Source: Caenorhabditis remanei (lineage: Eukaryota; Nematoda; Chromadorea; Rhabditida; Rhabditidae). From it: a stretch of 64,000 nucleotides of DNA. The DNA is taken from positions 4,569,717 through 4,633,716 of the forward strand of contig NC_071330.1 in assembly GCF_010183535.1 (NCBI RefSeq), written 5' to 3'. The position numbers and the translations under genes are program-made. Positions 23,139 to 35,015 of this stretch are shown here, piece by piece (the first letter of the stretch is position 1; each line of letters begins with the position of its first letter). Under the pieces are notes generated by a model that was not told the DNA's origin, did not search any database, and saw only the letters and a program-made list of their open reading frames with translations.

Positions 23139-24695
23139 CTTTTTTTCATAGTATTATGAAAAGCATACTTGCGACGAATCGGGCCGGGCCAATTTGAAAG
23201 TATTCACAGGCCCGGTCATCCCGGGGTTCAGTACAAAAATTGAAATTTTTGCATTTTTTTTTTAATTTTTGCGAAAAAGTCGAAATTGTTTCAAATTTCG
23301 AGAATGAAACTTTCAGAAAGTGTCAAAAAAGCTTGTGATATCTAGTTTTTTAGATAAAGTTTTTTAAAGTTTCATGAGATAGAATTCTTTAGAATTTTCC
23401 ATATTTTTCAATCCCCTTAACCAAATTATCACGCTGATAACCATAAAGCGTCTAAAGAACGACAGCCGAAGGAGTCTTTCTATCACAGAGTTTGAGTCAG
23501 TAGGAGTCACCAAAACGCGTCTGTGGCACGCCAGACAGCTCTGATGCTAAAAGACCAAACAATGAGTACTTGTGATCGAGACTACAAAAATTACTTATTA
23601 ATTTTTTTTTAAATTTAATATAATTTCAAATAAAATTCCAACTGATTATACTCGAACTGACCGACTTCAAAGAGTAATTCATGAACTACTGGGGAAAACC
23701 TATAAGAATAATGCAAACGCGCTCTAATCGAACTACTTGGGCGGCGCAATTGATTACACGAAAAACATATGTTTCCCACGCCACCCTCCTGCAAACTGAC
23801 CAACCTACAAAACTATGTGAAAATCGGAAAAACTATCGATGAAACTATTTTAATTATTTTAAAATAAAATTTCTACTGAAAATTTTCAAAAACTCTGTGA
23901 AAAATCAATGAAACGCTTCGCGCGCCAAGCAAGACAGAATTTGAAGGGCGCAAATGCCGGTGTGTGCGACGGAGCGAGGTTGCTTGTCTGCGTCTCTTGA
24001 CCACTACGCCGACCAGGGCACACATTTATAAGAAACTGCGCGCCGCAGTCGGAGGCGCAGAGAAGCGAGACACACACTCTCTCTGCTGCATTGTTTAGAG
24101 GCGACTGCAGCAGCTGGCAGTAAACGAGGACAGCGAATCGATGGAAAATTCTAGAGTAGTAAAGTGGCCTAAAAAGTGTTTGCGGACCGCAATACACTAG
24201 ATCTGACGACACATTGCACTTCTTGTAAAATGAGTTCAAATCGGCTACGGAATCAAAGAGTTGACTTCTGGGAAAGTTGCAAGTATAATGGGTTGTGGGA
24301 AGACTGCTAATGCAGAGAATTACGGTATCCCGGATTGTGTACACCATCACAGAGCAATTGCAGTTTGCTTTTGGGAAAGTTGTGGATGAAATGTGAACAT
24401 TATGACAACAGTTGTTGTTGTAACAACTCTGCCTTGTCAGTTTGCAACTATTTACAACTTCGATTTCGTGTTTGCTAACATAAGCTGAGAAGTCGGAAAG
24501 ACGATATCTTGAAAGTTTTCAAACTCCTGAACGGGTTGAAACTGACATGTTCGAACCATGATACTTCGACACCTAACGTCAAAAATAAGAAATAATTCGT
24601 TCAATTTTTCATGGAACGGAAGAATTTTCTTATTTCTCAGTTTTCATGTCGTAATTCGGGTTTCGGTTTATAAGTGTCTAGTGAACACTTGTCAC

Positions 24696-25011
24696 CAGGG
24701 TTGGGAAATTCCGGGCTGACAAAAAATTCTTCCGGCCCGGCCCGCCCCGGTCGGCCCGGATTCAAAAAATGTGCACCATTTTTTCACAAATTTCTGCAAA
24801 ATTTTCATTTAAAAAAAGTCAAAATTCTCAAAATTTCTCGTACGCTATTGTTTTTACCGATATTCTAAAACACAGTCGAAAAATCCACTTTTTTGCAAAA
24901 AAAATCAAAAAAAAATTCAAGATTTTTTCAAAAAATTTCAAATTTCTACAGGAGCCGGGCCGAGGAAAATTTCTCAGTCGGCCCGGCCCGGCCCGGAATT
25001 TCCCAACCCTG
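24696..25011. mobile_element. GC-rich-ended hAT-like MITE
   Basis: The ends CAGGGTTGGGAAATTCCGGG and their inverse (ending CCCAACCCTG) are flanked by a perfect 8-bp duplication CTTGTCAC (24688-24695, 25012-25019). Next to each end are GGCCCGGCCC runs; the centre is AT-rich. It has the same design and nearly the same length (316 bp) as the element at 47297-47611. Confidence 0.88.
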
Positions 25012-26589
25012 CTTGTCACATTTGCGAAGCGACTCTGTTTCAGAATGGTCTCGAAGCCATTTCTATCAAAACTTCTTATTCACAGGCTTATCAGCCCAAA
25101 CGTGTTGGTATCGATTTACAGTGTTTGACATTTACGCCCGTAAATCGACAAACAAACAGAAATTTCTCAGAGAAGAATTTCAGTTGTTTTGCTGCACAGC
25201 GGTTGCTGACTATGCTGACAAAGTTCCAAAAAATTTGAATTTTTTCAAATTTCAAAATGTAAAAATTCAAAATTTCTGAAAATTGTATTGCACATTGAGA
25301 TATCTGACAACAGGACTCAACGCGCACAACAAATGAAATGTCGACGCGACCGGGGAAAATGTCGGCCACAACACAGATGAGTGTGCGGAGAGAACCCGAC
25401 GGGCGGCGCGCTTGCAAAAAAAATTGAATGAATAGAGACCGGAGACGCAGAGATTGACCGCAACGCGGACCGCGTCGCAGTTATTCATTCTGTGTGCGAA
25501 TTGCGGACAATGCGCAGGAAATGACGACAAATAATGTCGACCGTAATCCTTTGTCAAGTTTTCGAAACAAATATCGATTTTATCGATTTTTCGAAATTTG
25601 ACACTGAAAAGGAGAAGTTGAGTTTCGGCTGAGAGCGAAAATCACAAGTTTGATATTTTCAGATTCCAACCGCGATGTAGCTGCAACGCGGAACAAATAG
25701 AAAACTTCTGCAAGAGAAATTTCAGAGAACAACAAAGACTGCAGTTGTGGCAACAGTATTTGTTGAAAAATTGCTATTTTGTAAAAAAAAAATTTCAAAT
25801 TGTCACATTTAATTTTTTAATTTTAAAAAATTCAACTTTTTGTGAAAAAATGTTTCAAAAACAAGGTAAACAATTGTTTTACTGGATTACAGAAAATTGC
25901 AAATATTTTTTGCGCTCATTTTTTTTTAAAGTTTGAAAATTTAAACTGAAAATCGGAAAAATGCGAAATCCTGAAGCTGTCGCCCTAAAATTTCCATCAG
26001 AGCGAGGTTGCCACGTTCAGCGACCGCGACGCGCACGCAACGCTCTCAAACGTCTACACGACCGCATCGTCAAATTTGTGCACATAGAGCGCAAATGCAA
26101 CATTGTCACTAGTTTTGCGAAAATTTTCGAAAATTGTTGATTTCGCAATATTTCGGAAATGTACAACTTGCGAATACAACTGCAAGAACTCGATAAGGCT
26201 CCCTAAAGTAACAGAATTGGCGCCCTCGAAATAATATTACCTGCGTAGCGGCCCCTCTAGGCGCAAACACTGGCGACGTAAATTTGCGTACAAAACATCA
26301 AACCTGACGCGCAATTGGTGTGGTGTGCGCCCTTTTCGTGTCAGGACCCGGGCGGGGTACGGTAGATTTGAAGATTTTCGAAAATTCTCGAAACTTGAAA
26401 AAGAGAGGGAGAGAGAGGGTGCAGACATTTAGAGTACTGGAAAAAATTTCAGCAAAAAAAGTTGTTTTCAGAAATTTGTTGTAAATACAATAAAATTGTA
26501 ATTACGCGTAATATTACGTGGATATACGTGTAGATTTTTTGAATTTTTTTATAAAAAAATTCATTTCTCATCTTTACGCCCTGAACAGA

Positions 26590-27809
26590 ATGAATCGGTA
26601 AGTGGCAAAATTCAAATTTTCGAAATTTCAAATTCCCGCTGAAAACATGTATTCAGATCAATAGCAAAAATGTTATCAAGCCAACAGATTCGTGATTTTT
26701 CGCGTGCCCCCAACAATTTCCGTCGGCGTGTTAAAGCGGGAATTGTCAAAGTGAAAGTGGAGAAGTAGGTCATCATGAAAATGCGCTCTATTGAGAGTCT
26801 GAAATTTAGGCTCCGCCCCTTTTTCAACTCGCACACACCATTGCCACACGGGATTCAGACTGATGCGGATGCGAAGGTTTTCTCCAAAGAGTTACAGCCA
26901 GGAGAGAGAAAATTATTGTTTGATGCGTTGAGAAAAATCAGTTGGTTTTTTGGGGTTACTGTAGCCTTCTGGGTTACTATAGAGAAATTTCAGCCGCCGA
27001 TCAGTACAACGAACACAAAAAAGTGGTAGATGTGACCATACATCATGAAGATTTGGTAAAAATCTGGTACCTAAATTTCGTTCCAATGTTTATCTATGGT
27101 TGTCTAGATGAAGCGCTGATTATAATTGGTGGAGAAAGTATCAATAAGTGAGTCTGAACATCTGAAAATCTGAAAATCAGTCGGAAAAACAATGCAAAAA
27201 AGTTTCGACCACGGCAGGATTCGAACCTACAATCTTCTGCTCCGTAGGCAGACGCGTTATCCATTGCGCCACGCGGCCACACATTTGCCCTCTCTCCTCA
27301 CGCCGTACATATGCACGCAACATATTGCAGTCTCTTCTCGGTGTACAACGGCATGTCAATGTTGGCCTCGGCCGCTGTTGCCAACATTATTGTCAACCTT
27401 TTTTTACAATTGCCAGCCGATAGATGGACGGATATTTTGGGATTTAAGTGAGTGAATTTGAATACAGTAGGATCTACAAGATACAGTAACCAATTTCTTT
27501 CCAGGAAACCAGTTCTTTCAAATGATCAAATGAACACTCCAGAGTATCATTACGCATCCTTTGCAGCCAAGGTTTGTATCTATCTGTTTTTCTGTGTATC
27601 CAAATGTCAATTTATTCCAGCTCTGCGGTCTCTGGCTCGGTCTAACTCTCGGAATGCTTCCACTATTCTTCATTGATGATAATTTGGATAATCGGGCGCA
27701 TGATAGTCAGGAATTCCTGTCCGGAACAAAAAGTGAATGGTTCGTAATGGACGATCAGAATCGGAAAGTGAATGCTGATGAGTATTGTGAAGTTTTCAGT
27801 GGAGAATGA
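26590..27809 (+). CDS. TMEM65-like inner-membrane protein
   Basis: Predicted exons: 26590-26597, 26657-26764, 26810-26940, 26994-27147, 27331-27447, 27505-27571, 27621-27809; 257 residues. The N-terminus is basic with no acidic residues (SQQIRDFSRAPNNFRRRVKA), fitting mitochondrial import. The third exon resumes at an unusual acceptor after GAAATTTAG, chosen because only it keeps frame. Three membrane helices follow: FVPMFIYGCLDEALIIIGG, MSMLASAAVANIIVNLFLQL and LCGLWLGLTLGMLPLFFI. Order and spacing match TMEM65, where the equivalents read like GFLDNAIMI, STMAAAALGNL and G..LGMFPL. TMEM65 is a mitochondrial inner-membrane protein linked to sodium-calcium exchange in vertebrates. The acidic C-terminal tail is an addition. 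AATAAA lies near 27840. Confidence 0.78.
27206..27278 (-). tRNA. tRNA-Arg (anticodon ACG), antisense in an intron
   Basis: A 73-nt cloverleaf: acceptor GGCCGCG/CGTGGTC, D-arm GCGC..GCG region, anticodon loop CTACGGA with ACG at 27243-27245, T-arm GTAGG-TTCGAAT-CCTGC. No intron and no encoded CCA. It lies within the 183-bp intron 27148-27330 of the TMEM65-like gene on the opposite strand. Confidence 0.95.
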
Positions 27810-29680
27810 ACAGAAAATTTTTTATTAAAGTTTTGGAAATAAATAAATTTCTGAAACTTTTTGTCAAATGTTACATTTTTTACATTAGCCTGTGTTATAT
27901 CACCTCATTCTTCAAGGAAGACGCCTCAGACGCCAATTATCATTGTTTGATTCAAATCTCGACGCCTCCCTCTCTTATATGGCTTTATCCCTCAAGTTGT
28001 TTTCCGCACGCATGGCTCAGCGGTTAACGCCGCCGCCTGCCGCGCGCCACACCCCGAGTTCAATCCCGGGCGGCGCCAATTCATTTTTGTTTTTGTTTTC
28101 GATTGTTGCTTTTCAAGTTTCCTTTCTTTCCCATGATCATCGATCTTCTCCCAATACATCGGAAAAAAAGAGTGACCGCCCGTCGTCTTCCCGCACACCG
28201 CCCATCCCTTTACCCATTTCTCTCACGTACTCTCTCATTTCCCAACACTCTCTCGTCTTGTTGTTTGTGGCACTGTGGATGGGAGGAGGGGAATGTGACG
28301 GGAAAGAGAGGCAAATTGTGTGTATTTTTTCCCCCGGCGTCTCTTCTTCTACGTTTTTTTTTGGTGAAATGATAACCTCTACCTATTTTTTTCTATTTAG
28401 TTTCCAGTTTTTATTTTATTTTTTTAGTTCCGGTTTCTCAAATTCCTCTTTTTTTTGGTTTCGATAGCGATTTGAATCAAAAACTGATGCGGAACAAAAT
28501 TTTTGGCGCGAAAAAACGAAAAAAACCTAAACATTTCGAAATCGTGCGAATGTGGACATCTGGATATTTGGATACACAGATAGACAAACGGACAGACACA
28601 CAGACAGACAAGCAGTTTGAAGTGCTAATTGCTATGTATTTGAAATCGCGCTCTATCGTGTACGGGTGATCGGAGCGTCGTTGTTTTTTCTGGGCCCAAA
28701 AAGTTCGGAGATGCGGACATCCGGACGAACTGACACACAGACATACAGACAGCAAAATAACAAACTTCATCAATTTTTAAGACTGAGCAATCATGCTCTA
28801 CCGTAACTTATCGCCCTGTCATCCATTTTTAAGCGTGAAAATTACAAAATCGGACATCCGTACAAATCGACACACAGACAGACAGGTTACAAATTTCAAA
28901 ATTTTTCCAGAAATTACGCTCTGCCGTACAGAGAAATTAAGGCCCGGTTAATTGGCGCCAAAATTCAAAATTTCCGAATTTTTTCCAGTTTTTGGAATTT
29001 TTTTCGCGAAAAAGTCAAATTTTTGACGATCACTCAGAATTCGGACACATTTTCGATGAAAAATTAGTTAATTTTTAAAGCCCGGCCTGGAAAAGGATGA
29101 ATTCCTAAGACTGTGCATCTGCGCTCTATCGCACTATCATATTTTCCAGAACGGGGTGATCGGAGCTTCGTAATAGCTCTCTTTTTCTCTGAGTCTCTCA
29201 ATTTCGCACACAATTTTCTTCGGTTTTGTTAGAGCGCAGTTGTAAGCAGCGTGCCATGCTAATAACTCTCTTTTCAGATTTTGCTTATAAAAAAAAAACA
29301 AACAAATAGACCGAACCAATTATTCAAATCCTTCGACTATGCAATCGCGCTCTACCGTACTGTTTCCAGAGTGATACCGGAGCATCGTTGTAACCGCCTG
29401 AAAAGAATCAAGAGAATCAAAGTTCTTCCTTCCTCCACTATATTTGCACACACACACACAGTTTTTCATTTCTATATATTTTTTCTCTCTGCATCTTTTC
29501 CGCTCTCCACCTGCCTACTACCTTCCATTCGTGTGTGTGTCACTTGACTTTTGTGAATGTGACACACTTTTTTTTCCCATCTCCCTCTACTCGCTTCGTG
29601 GAAACTTTTTTTTTCGAAAATTCATTTGAATGCAAAAAAAAAATTCTGAATCCTTTTTCTAAAAAATCGACGATTTTCAG
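27810..29680. other. Intergenic region with degenerate GCGCTCTA-type repeats
   Basis: It holds the 3' end of the TMEM65-like gene, the tRNA-like sequence, and from about 28,470 a series of related blocks. The blocks carry a GCGCTCTAYCG-like word (about 28,649, 28,795, 28,918, 29,115, 29,346) and runs of CAGACAGACA type (28,575-28,620, 28,730-28,755, 28,870-28,890). The 191-codon frame at 27,892-28,467 covers the tRNA-like sequence and low-complexity T-rich DNA and is not credible. Confidence 0.5.
28005..28078 (+). repeat. tRNA-like sequence with A and B boxes
   Basis: TGGCTCAGCGG matches a pol III A box and GAGTTCAATCC a B box at normal spacing, followed by T-rich sequence. The would-be acceptor 5' strand does not pair with GGCGCC at the 3' side and the T-stem has mismatches, so this is a tRNA-derived repeat or pseudogene rather than a working tRNA. 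Confidence 0.5.
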
Positions 29681-29761
29681 AAGCCTGCTCTTGACCTACA
29701 TTCCCCGTAGGACACCACACATACCAACCGACACAATGATTCCGTACCTCGAGATTTGCAG
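29681..29761 (+). CDS. ncl-1: Possible alternative first exon of ncl-1
   Basis: The segment is bounded by CGATTTTCAG (29671-29680) and GTGAGT (29762). An ATG at 29736 opens a 26-nt coding stretch (MIPYLEIC plus two bases) that splices in phase onto 42087 and reads through EREMSES into the main frame. This would add 12 residues and create a 12.3-kb first intron. It could also be a chance exon; the internal ATG at 42097 is the safer start. Confidence 0.4.
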
Positions 29762-29814
29762 GTGAGTCTTAATTTTGATGACATTTTTTGATCTACCATG
29801 AAAACTACAGTACA

Positions 29815-29832
29815 CCCCCCCCCCCCCCCCCC
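29815..29832. repeat. 18-base poly-C tract
   Basis: Eighteen consecutive C residues; the minus strand is G18 and could form G-quadruplex DNA. In C. elegans such tracts are unstable without the DOG-1/FANCJ helicase. Confidence 0.98.
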
Positions 29833-30810
29833 TCTACCCATTTACCACAGATCTTGTTTATTTACACTCCTCGAGATCAGTCTTGTTTTTTTTTCAGAAA
29901 AACAAAAATTCTGGAAAAAAAATTTTGGCTGAAAATCAGAAAATCATCAATTGATGAAATTAGTCATGTGATTTTTAGAAAATGTGAAATCTTGAAATCT
30001 GAAAGTTACTTACTCACTGTCAACAAGTTTAACAACTCCGAATATCGAGAGAAGAGGGGAAGAGAGTGCAGAGAAGCTAGAGTGTCTGCTTGTCTGCGTC
30101 TCTCTCAAACTTCTAACCGATATATCTCACGATCCTGAATAGCTACAAAAAAGTGGTCAACTACAAAAATACACTCCTTAAAATTTTATACATTATTGTA
30201 GTTGACCACTTTTTGATAGCTCTTATAGGAAAAAAGTTATGAACTTTTGAAGATAGCCGTTATAGAGGGATAGAGACGAAGAGAAGCTAGACAGTCTGAC
30301 TTCTCTGCGTTTTGCTCAAATTCATTTGATGACATAGAAATCTTCTCTAGTGTGGCCTAAAATTCCCATCTCGCATTTTCTAGGCCACCATGACAAGTCG
30401 CCACTCTGGCTACAGTATTCCCTCTTTTTTCGCCTTTAGTCTTTCTCGAAACTCAGTTGGAAATTGATGATAACGAACGGTTTTTATCACTTCTCGATCC
30501 TCTCAATTTCTTTCGTTTCGACAAAAATATTTTGATAAGAAAGTAGTCCTCCTCCCCTCTCAATAGAGATAGATTTTGATTGTCAGTTCCTTTTTCGTTG
30601 ACATATTTTGAGAGAGAGAGAGAGAATTGTTTGTGAGTGTGTGGGTGCTTGTGTGTACCTCGTCGCATTGATTTCTTCTCTCTCCAACAAATAATAGAGC
30701 TGTACGGGCGGTCTGAAAAGTAAATCGAAGTTTGGGTGGTCGATTTTTAGGATGTTACGATTAGTGTTCGCTCCAGTGACTTCCAACAACCAAAATTTTT
30801 GTAATCAGCA

Positions 30811-31252
30811 CGTCGAAACGCCTCGAATAAGTATAATCATGCCTTGGTTTGAAGCATGTTGGGTCCCGCTACGAAAAGTGGTTTAAAGGCGCATACCGTA
30901 GTTTCGTGGCGAGACCCAACTCGCTTCGAACCGAGCCTTGATTATACTCATTCAAACCGTTTTCATGCGTTGAATTGGAAAATTATAATTTCAGTTAGTT
31001 TGAAACTAATCCTAATGAGATACAACTCATTTTCATTTTAAGGATATTTAGTGTAACTAAAACAAATCGTTGTATCTCACTAGGTTTTGCTCTTAAACTC
31101 ATGAGACTTATATTTTTGGATTCAGCTGGTTGAGAGTGTTTGATTGAGTATAACCATGTCATATTTTGCTGCAAGTTGGGTCTCACAACGAAAAATGGTT
31201 TTTAAAGGCACATACCGTAGTTTCGTGGCGAGACCCAACTTGCTCCAAACCA
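30811..31252. repeat. Paired-palindrome element, copy 1 (interrupted)
   Basis: Two palindromes (about 30,811-30,965 and 31,118-31,252) each run from GTATAATCATGCC-type words through GGTTTAAAGGCGCATACCGT and CGAGACCCAACT to an inverted ATTATACTCATTC. The second is broken by the fold-back insertion and resumes at 32655-32705. Confidence 0.75.
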
Positions 31253-32654
31253 GGGGGTACTCGATTTTAGAACTCGGAAAGATAGAACTGCGACAAAATA
31301 AAACTGTTACAATATAGAACAGGAAAAAATAGAACTGAACAAAATGGAATTGCAACGAAATGAAACTGTTACAAATTAGAACTGACTAAAATAGAACTGA
31401 ACGAAATGGAACTGCTACAAAATGGAACTGCTACAAAATAGAACTCCAGCTCGAATAGAGCGCGTTTGCATTTTTTTTTTGAATTTTTGCATTATTTGAA
31501 AATTTTAACCAGTTTTCGAGGAAAATATCGACTTTAAAAATTCATTCATAGAGAAAAAAACAGATGTATTCATGAAAAACCGTCAAAAATCATGAAAATT
31601 TATAATAATCGTGAAAAGCCCATACAAATTCTGAAAAACCGTCAAAAATCCCCAGGAAACGTTAGAAATTCATAATTTTGCTCAACAATCATAATTAAAC
31701 CGGATAAAAACAACAGGGAAAATTTCATATTGATTCACATTTTGATTCTAAGTCAACGAAAGGACTGAGTTTTTTAAATCTATCAGAACAACAAACGAAA
31801 ATCAATAGAAAAATATTTTTTCGCATAAAAAATTGCTTTTAAATACGCGATCCCCATGAGTGGAGGTCTTGGAAGTGGAGGTCTTGGAGTTTCGGTTCCG
31901 AACCCAGCTCTTACACCGTCGATGACGTCACGGGGGCTTCCAGAATTTGCGTGTTTTTTTATACTTTGTCGGGCAAGGTTGACCTAAAATTATAGCACAA
32001 TTTAGAGTTTCCGCTTGTTCATCTTACTGAATTTGACAGTTTGTCCATTTTGTGATTGATGTGCGGCTGGATGATTCAAATAGTTTTCGTCAAATCATTA
32101 ACTCCGAATTCGGCCGGACATTTATACTTCGTATTTCTGCAATGGAATGAGATTGAAAAAGCATTACAGTTCTCGGTATTACCTCTCGATACAATGATTT
32201 ATTGTCTCATTCACAGATGAAATACTCTTTTTTTCTTCATGAAAAAACCGTTAATTAATTCTCCATCGATTTTCCGATTTTTCGGCATTTTTCTGCTGAA
32301 AATTGATAAATCTTGTAGAAAAACAATAAAAACAATACAAATTATGCAAATTACATTTTTAAAAATCCAAAAAAGACTGAAAAGACTGAAAAAATCCTGA
32401 AAAAACCAAAAAAATCCAAAAAAATTCAAAAAAAAATGCAAACGCGCTCTATTCGAGCTGGAGTTCTATTTTGTAGCAGTTCCATTTTGAAACAGATTTA
32501 TTTCGTTCAGTTCTATTTTGTGAAGTTCTATTTTGTAACAGTTCCATTTTGTTCAGTTCCACTTTGTAGCAGTTCTATTTTTTCCTGTTCTATATTGTAA
32601 CAGTTTTATTTTGTCGCAGTTCTATCTTTCCGAGTTCTAAAATCGAGTACCCCC
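31253..32654. mobile_element. 1.4-kb fold-back element with sub-repeated inverted termini
   Basis: The termini (31253 to about 31,475 and about 32,425 to 32654) are inverted copies; the first 85 or so bases look identical and start GGGGGTACTCGATTTTAGAA. Inside each, a unit of about 17 bp (AAAATAGAACTGCTAC-like) is repeated many times. A perfect 8-bp target-site duplication CCAAACCA flanks it (31245-31252, 32655-32662). The middle 950 bp has no good open frame, so it is non-autonomous. It sits inside a paired-palindrome element. Confidence 0.88.
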
Positions 32655-33554
32655 CCAAACCAAGGCACGATTATACTCATTCAAACCGCCTTGTTCGCCT
32701 GAATTCAAAAATCAAGGTTGCGTATAATTTGGAGCTGCACGGATTGATTCATCTTTAAGTTTGACGAACATTTTGAATCGTTACCGTAACTCACTCAGTA
32801 AAGCCTGTAATCGCATAAAATTTATATTTTAAATTTAAACGTGGTAAAACCATTAAAATGAGGATAGTAATTTTGGGTCTCGCCACGAAAAGTGAACAAT
32901 TTTTCTGTCTTTTTGTAGTTTGACCGGTTCACGTGAATCTCATCTCCCCCTCTCCCACCTCAAACACCACCAAAAAACGGGGAATGAGGAAAGAAAAAAG
33001 GACCAAAAGAGAAGACTTTTTCTCTTTCTCTCTCGGTCAGTCACATGACTTCCTTCGAGCTCTTCGAGCCCAAAGGGTCACTTCTTTTTTTGCGCCTCCC
33101 TTTCTCGTTTTCTCCACCATCTCGCGTGCATGCCCACACTTTTTCTTTTGTGTCTTTTCTCCATGACTCTTTCATCCACTCCCTTGTGACCGAGAAGAGC
33201 ACCATGCTCCAACTACTGACCTCTGTACGTTTGATTGGAATCGGAAAACAAGAAAATATTGATAGAGTCTAGTTTGGTTTCTGAGATATTTTTGATTTGG
33301 GTGGTTTTTTTCTGGAAAAATAGCTGCAAATTCTAAAATTTTCAAAATCTTTAGTGGTGTAAGGTGTGAAAATAAATTTCTGGGATAGCTAACGTTGTTC
33401 TGAATTAAATTCATCAAAAACCACTAAAAAACATTAAAAAACAAAAAAGTTACGGAATTTCGAAAATTTTCGAAATGACTGCGTCACATTTCTCATCGCA
33501 ACTCTCTGAAATCTGATCCAATTCACCTGAAACCCACATTTTCAAGTTTCCCTT

Positions 33555-33985
33555 GTTGAGACCTTTCGAATGAGTATAATCATGCCATGGTTTGGATCAA
33601 GTTGGGTCTCGCCACGAAACTACGGTATGTGCCTTTAAACCACTTTTCGTGGTGAGACCCATCTCGCACCGAACCTAGGCATGATTATACTCTTTCGAAG
33701 CGTCTTGACTCACTGAATCTGAAAATTGAGGTTTGAAGCGATTTGATGCAAAATTAACAGAGATACGCCCGTTTTTCTCTTTACGTCCTGATTTCACCTT
33801 CTTAACAGTAGCATATTTTACTACGAATTTCATAAAGGGCGTTTAGTGTTCAGACCATTCGAAATTTTATGTTTGGTCTCACCACGATACTACCGTATGC
33901 GCTTTTAAATCAAATTTCAAAATTTCGCGTCTAGACCCAACACTCCCTAAGCCAAGGTACTCATTCGAACCGTCTAAAGCCGCTA
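33555..33985. repeat. Paired-palindrome element, copy 2
   Basis: Palindromes at about 33,555-33,720 and 33,845-33,985 share the GGGTCTCGCCACGAAACTAC and inverted CGTGGTGAGACCC words. The second is more decayed. Confidence 0.7.
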
Positions 33986-34531
33986 AGTTCAAAAATTTTA
34001 GTTTGAAATCTAATAGGCCAGATCGTAGAGAGTTACAGCGTAATCTTTGGATGTACCGAATAAAAAAAACACATCTTATGAGGAGAACGGCTTCAGATCC
34101 TTTCGTCATGCCCATTTTCTATTCAATCCAGTTTTCTCTCTCTTCTTTCCTCCCTCCATTCATCTCTCTTTCCCAATCCTTACAGTGCCAACACGATAGT
34201 ATTGACAACCCGAAAGAGACTTTTCTTCCCCATTTTTTTCCCATTTTTTCTCCACTCTCCGGGTACAGAGAGGGGGTTTCTTCTTCGACCATTCCGAATG
34301 AAAAGAACTGTTTGTTTGCCATTCCGATACACAGAACCGCCCGTTCTTCCTTCTCTTGAATGTCACTGAACGCATAGTTAGTGAGTGTGTGCGAGTGAAA
34401 GCAGGCAGTCTCGATTTTTGATCTACTATTATTTATTCTTCGGTTCTTTTTGATTTTTTTTGCAGAATTGTAAGTGTATTTTATTTTATTTTTGAGTAAA
34501 TCGCCTTGTTTCCTTTATATTTGAAATAAGG

Positions 34532-35015
34532 ACGTCGATACGCGTCGAATGAGTATAACCATGCCCTGGTTTGTAGCATGTTGGGTCCCGCCACGAAAAA
34601 TTTAAAGGCGCGTACCGTAGTTTCGTGGTGAGACCCAAATTTCTCCAAACCATGGCATGATTACACTCATTCAAAAGGTCTTGTCACGCTGATTCCGAAT
34701 TCACATGACTCGTTTAATTTCAATCAAAACTGAAGAAGATACATCAGTTTTTCGAAGTCTGTTTTTTTTTTGTCTCAAAAGGAAACTTCGTCCTAACTCC
34801 TCGAATCTACCTCAAAATTGCTTGACATCTAGATTTTTGAATTCAGAGCGTCAAGTCGCTTTGAATGAGTATAATCATGCCATGGCTTGAAGCATGTTGG
34901 GTCCCACCACGAAAAGGGGTTTAAAGGCGCATACCGTATTTCGTTTTCGTGACAAGACCCAACTTGCTTCAAACTATGGCATGATTATACTCATTCGAAA
35001 GATCTTGACGCGATA
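34532..35015. repeat. Paired-palindrome element, copy 3
   Basis: Palindromes at about 34,532-34,693 and 34,850-35,015, with a spacer of about 155 bp that is the reverse complement of the spacer in the copy at 54770-55275 (shared AAACTGATGTATCTTCTTC or its complement). Confidence 0.75.

Larger units (their letters stand above)
22833..26589. other. Intergenic region between lin-13 and the TMEM65-like gene
   Basis: No supported gene. It contains the palindrome at 22921-23138, a truncated GC-rich hAT-MITE fragment at about 23164-23240 (starts CATACTTGCGACG then GGGCCGGGCC), and the full element at 24696-25011. A 154-codon minus frame at 23,886-24,350 covers GAGACGCAGA-type repeats and has no recognisable protein features. 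Some of this region should be the divergent promoter space for both flanking genes. Confidence 0.55.

Noticed and set aside
23886..24350. 154-codon minus-strand frame
   Set aside because: It includes the GAGACGCAGA repeat and shows no domain, splice sites or family resemblance.
28005..28078. Functional tRNA gene
   Set aside because: The acceptor strands do not pair and the T-stem has mismatches, so only a tRNA-like repeat was reported.
27892..28467. 191-codon plus-strand frame after the TMEM65-like gene
   Set aside because: It runs through a tRNA-like repeat and T-rich DNA; composition is non-protein-like.
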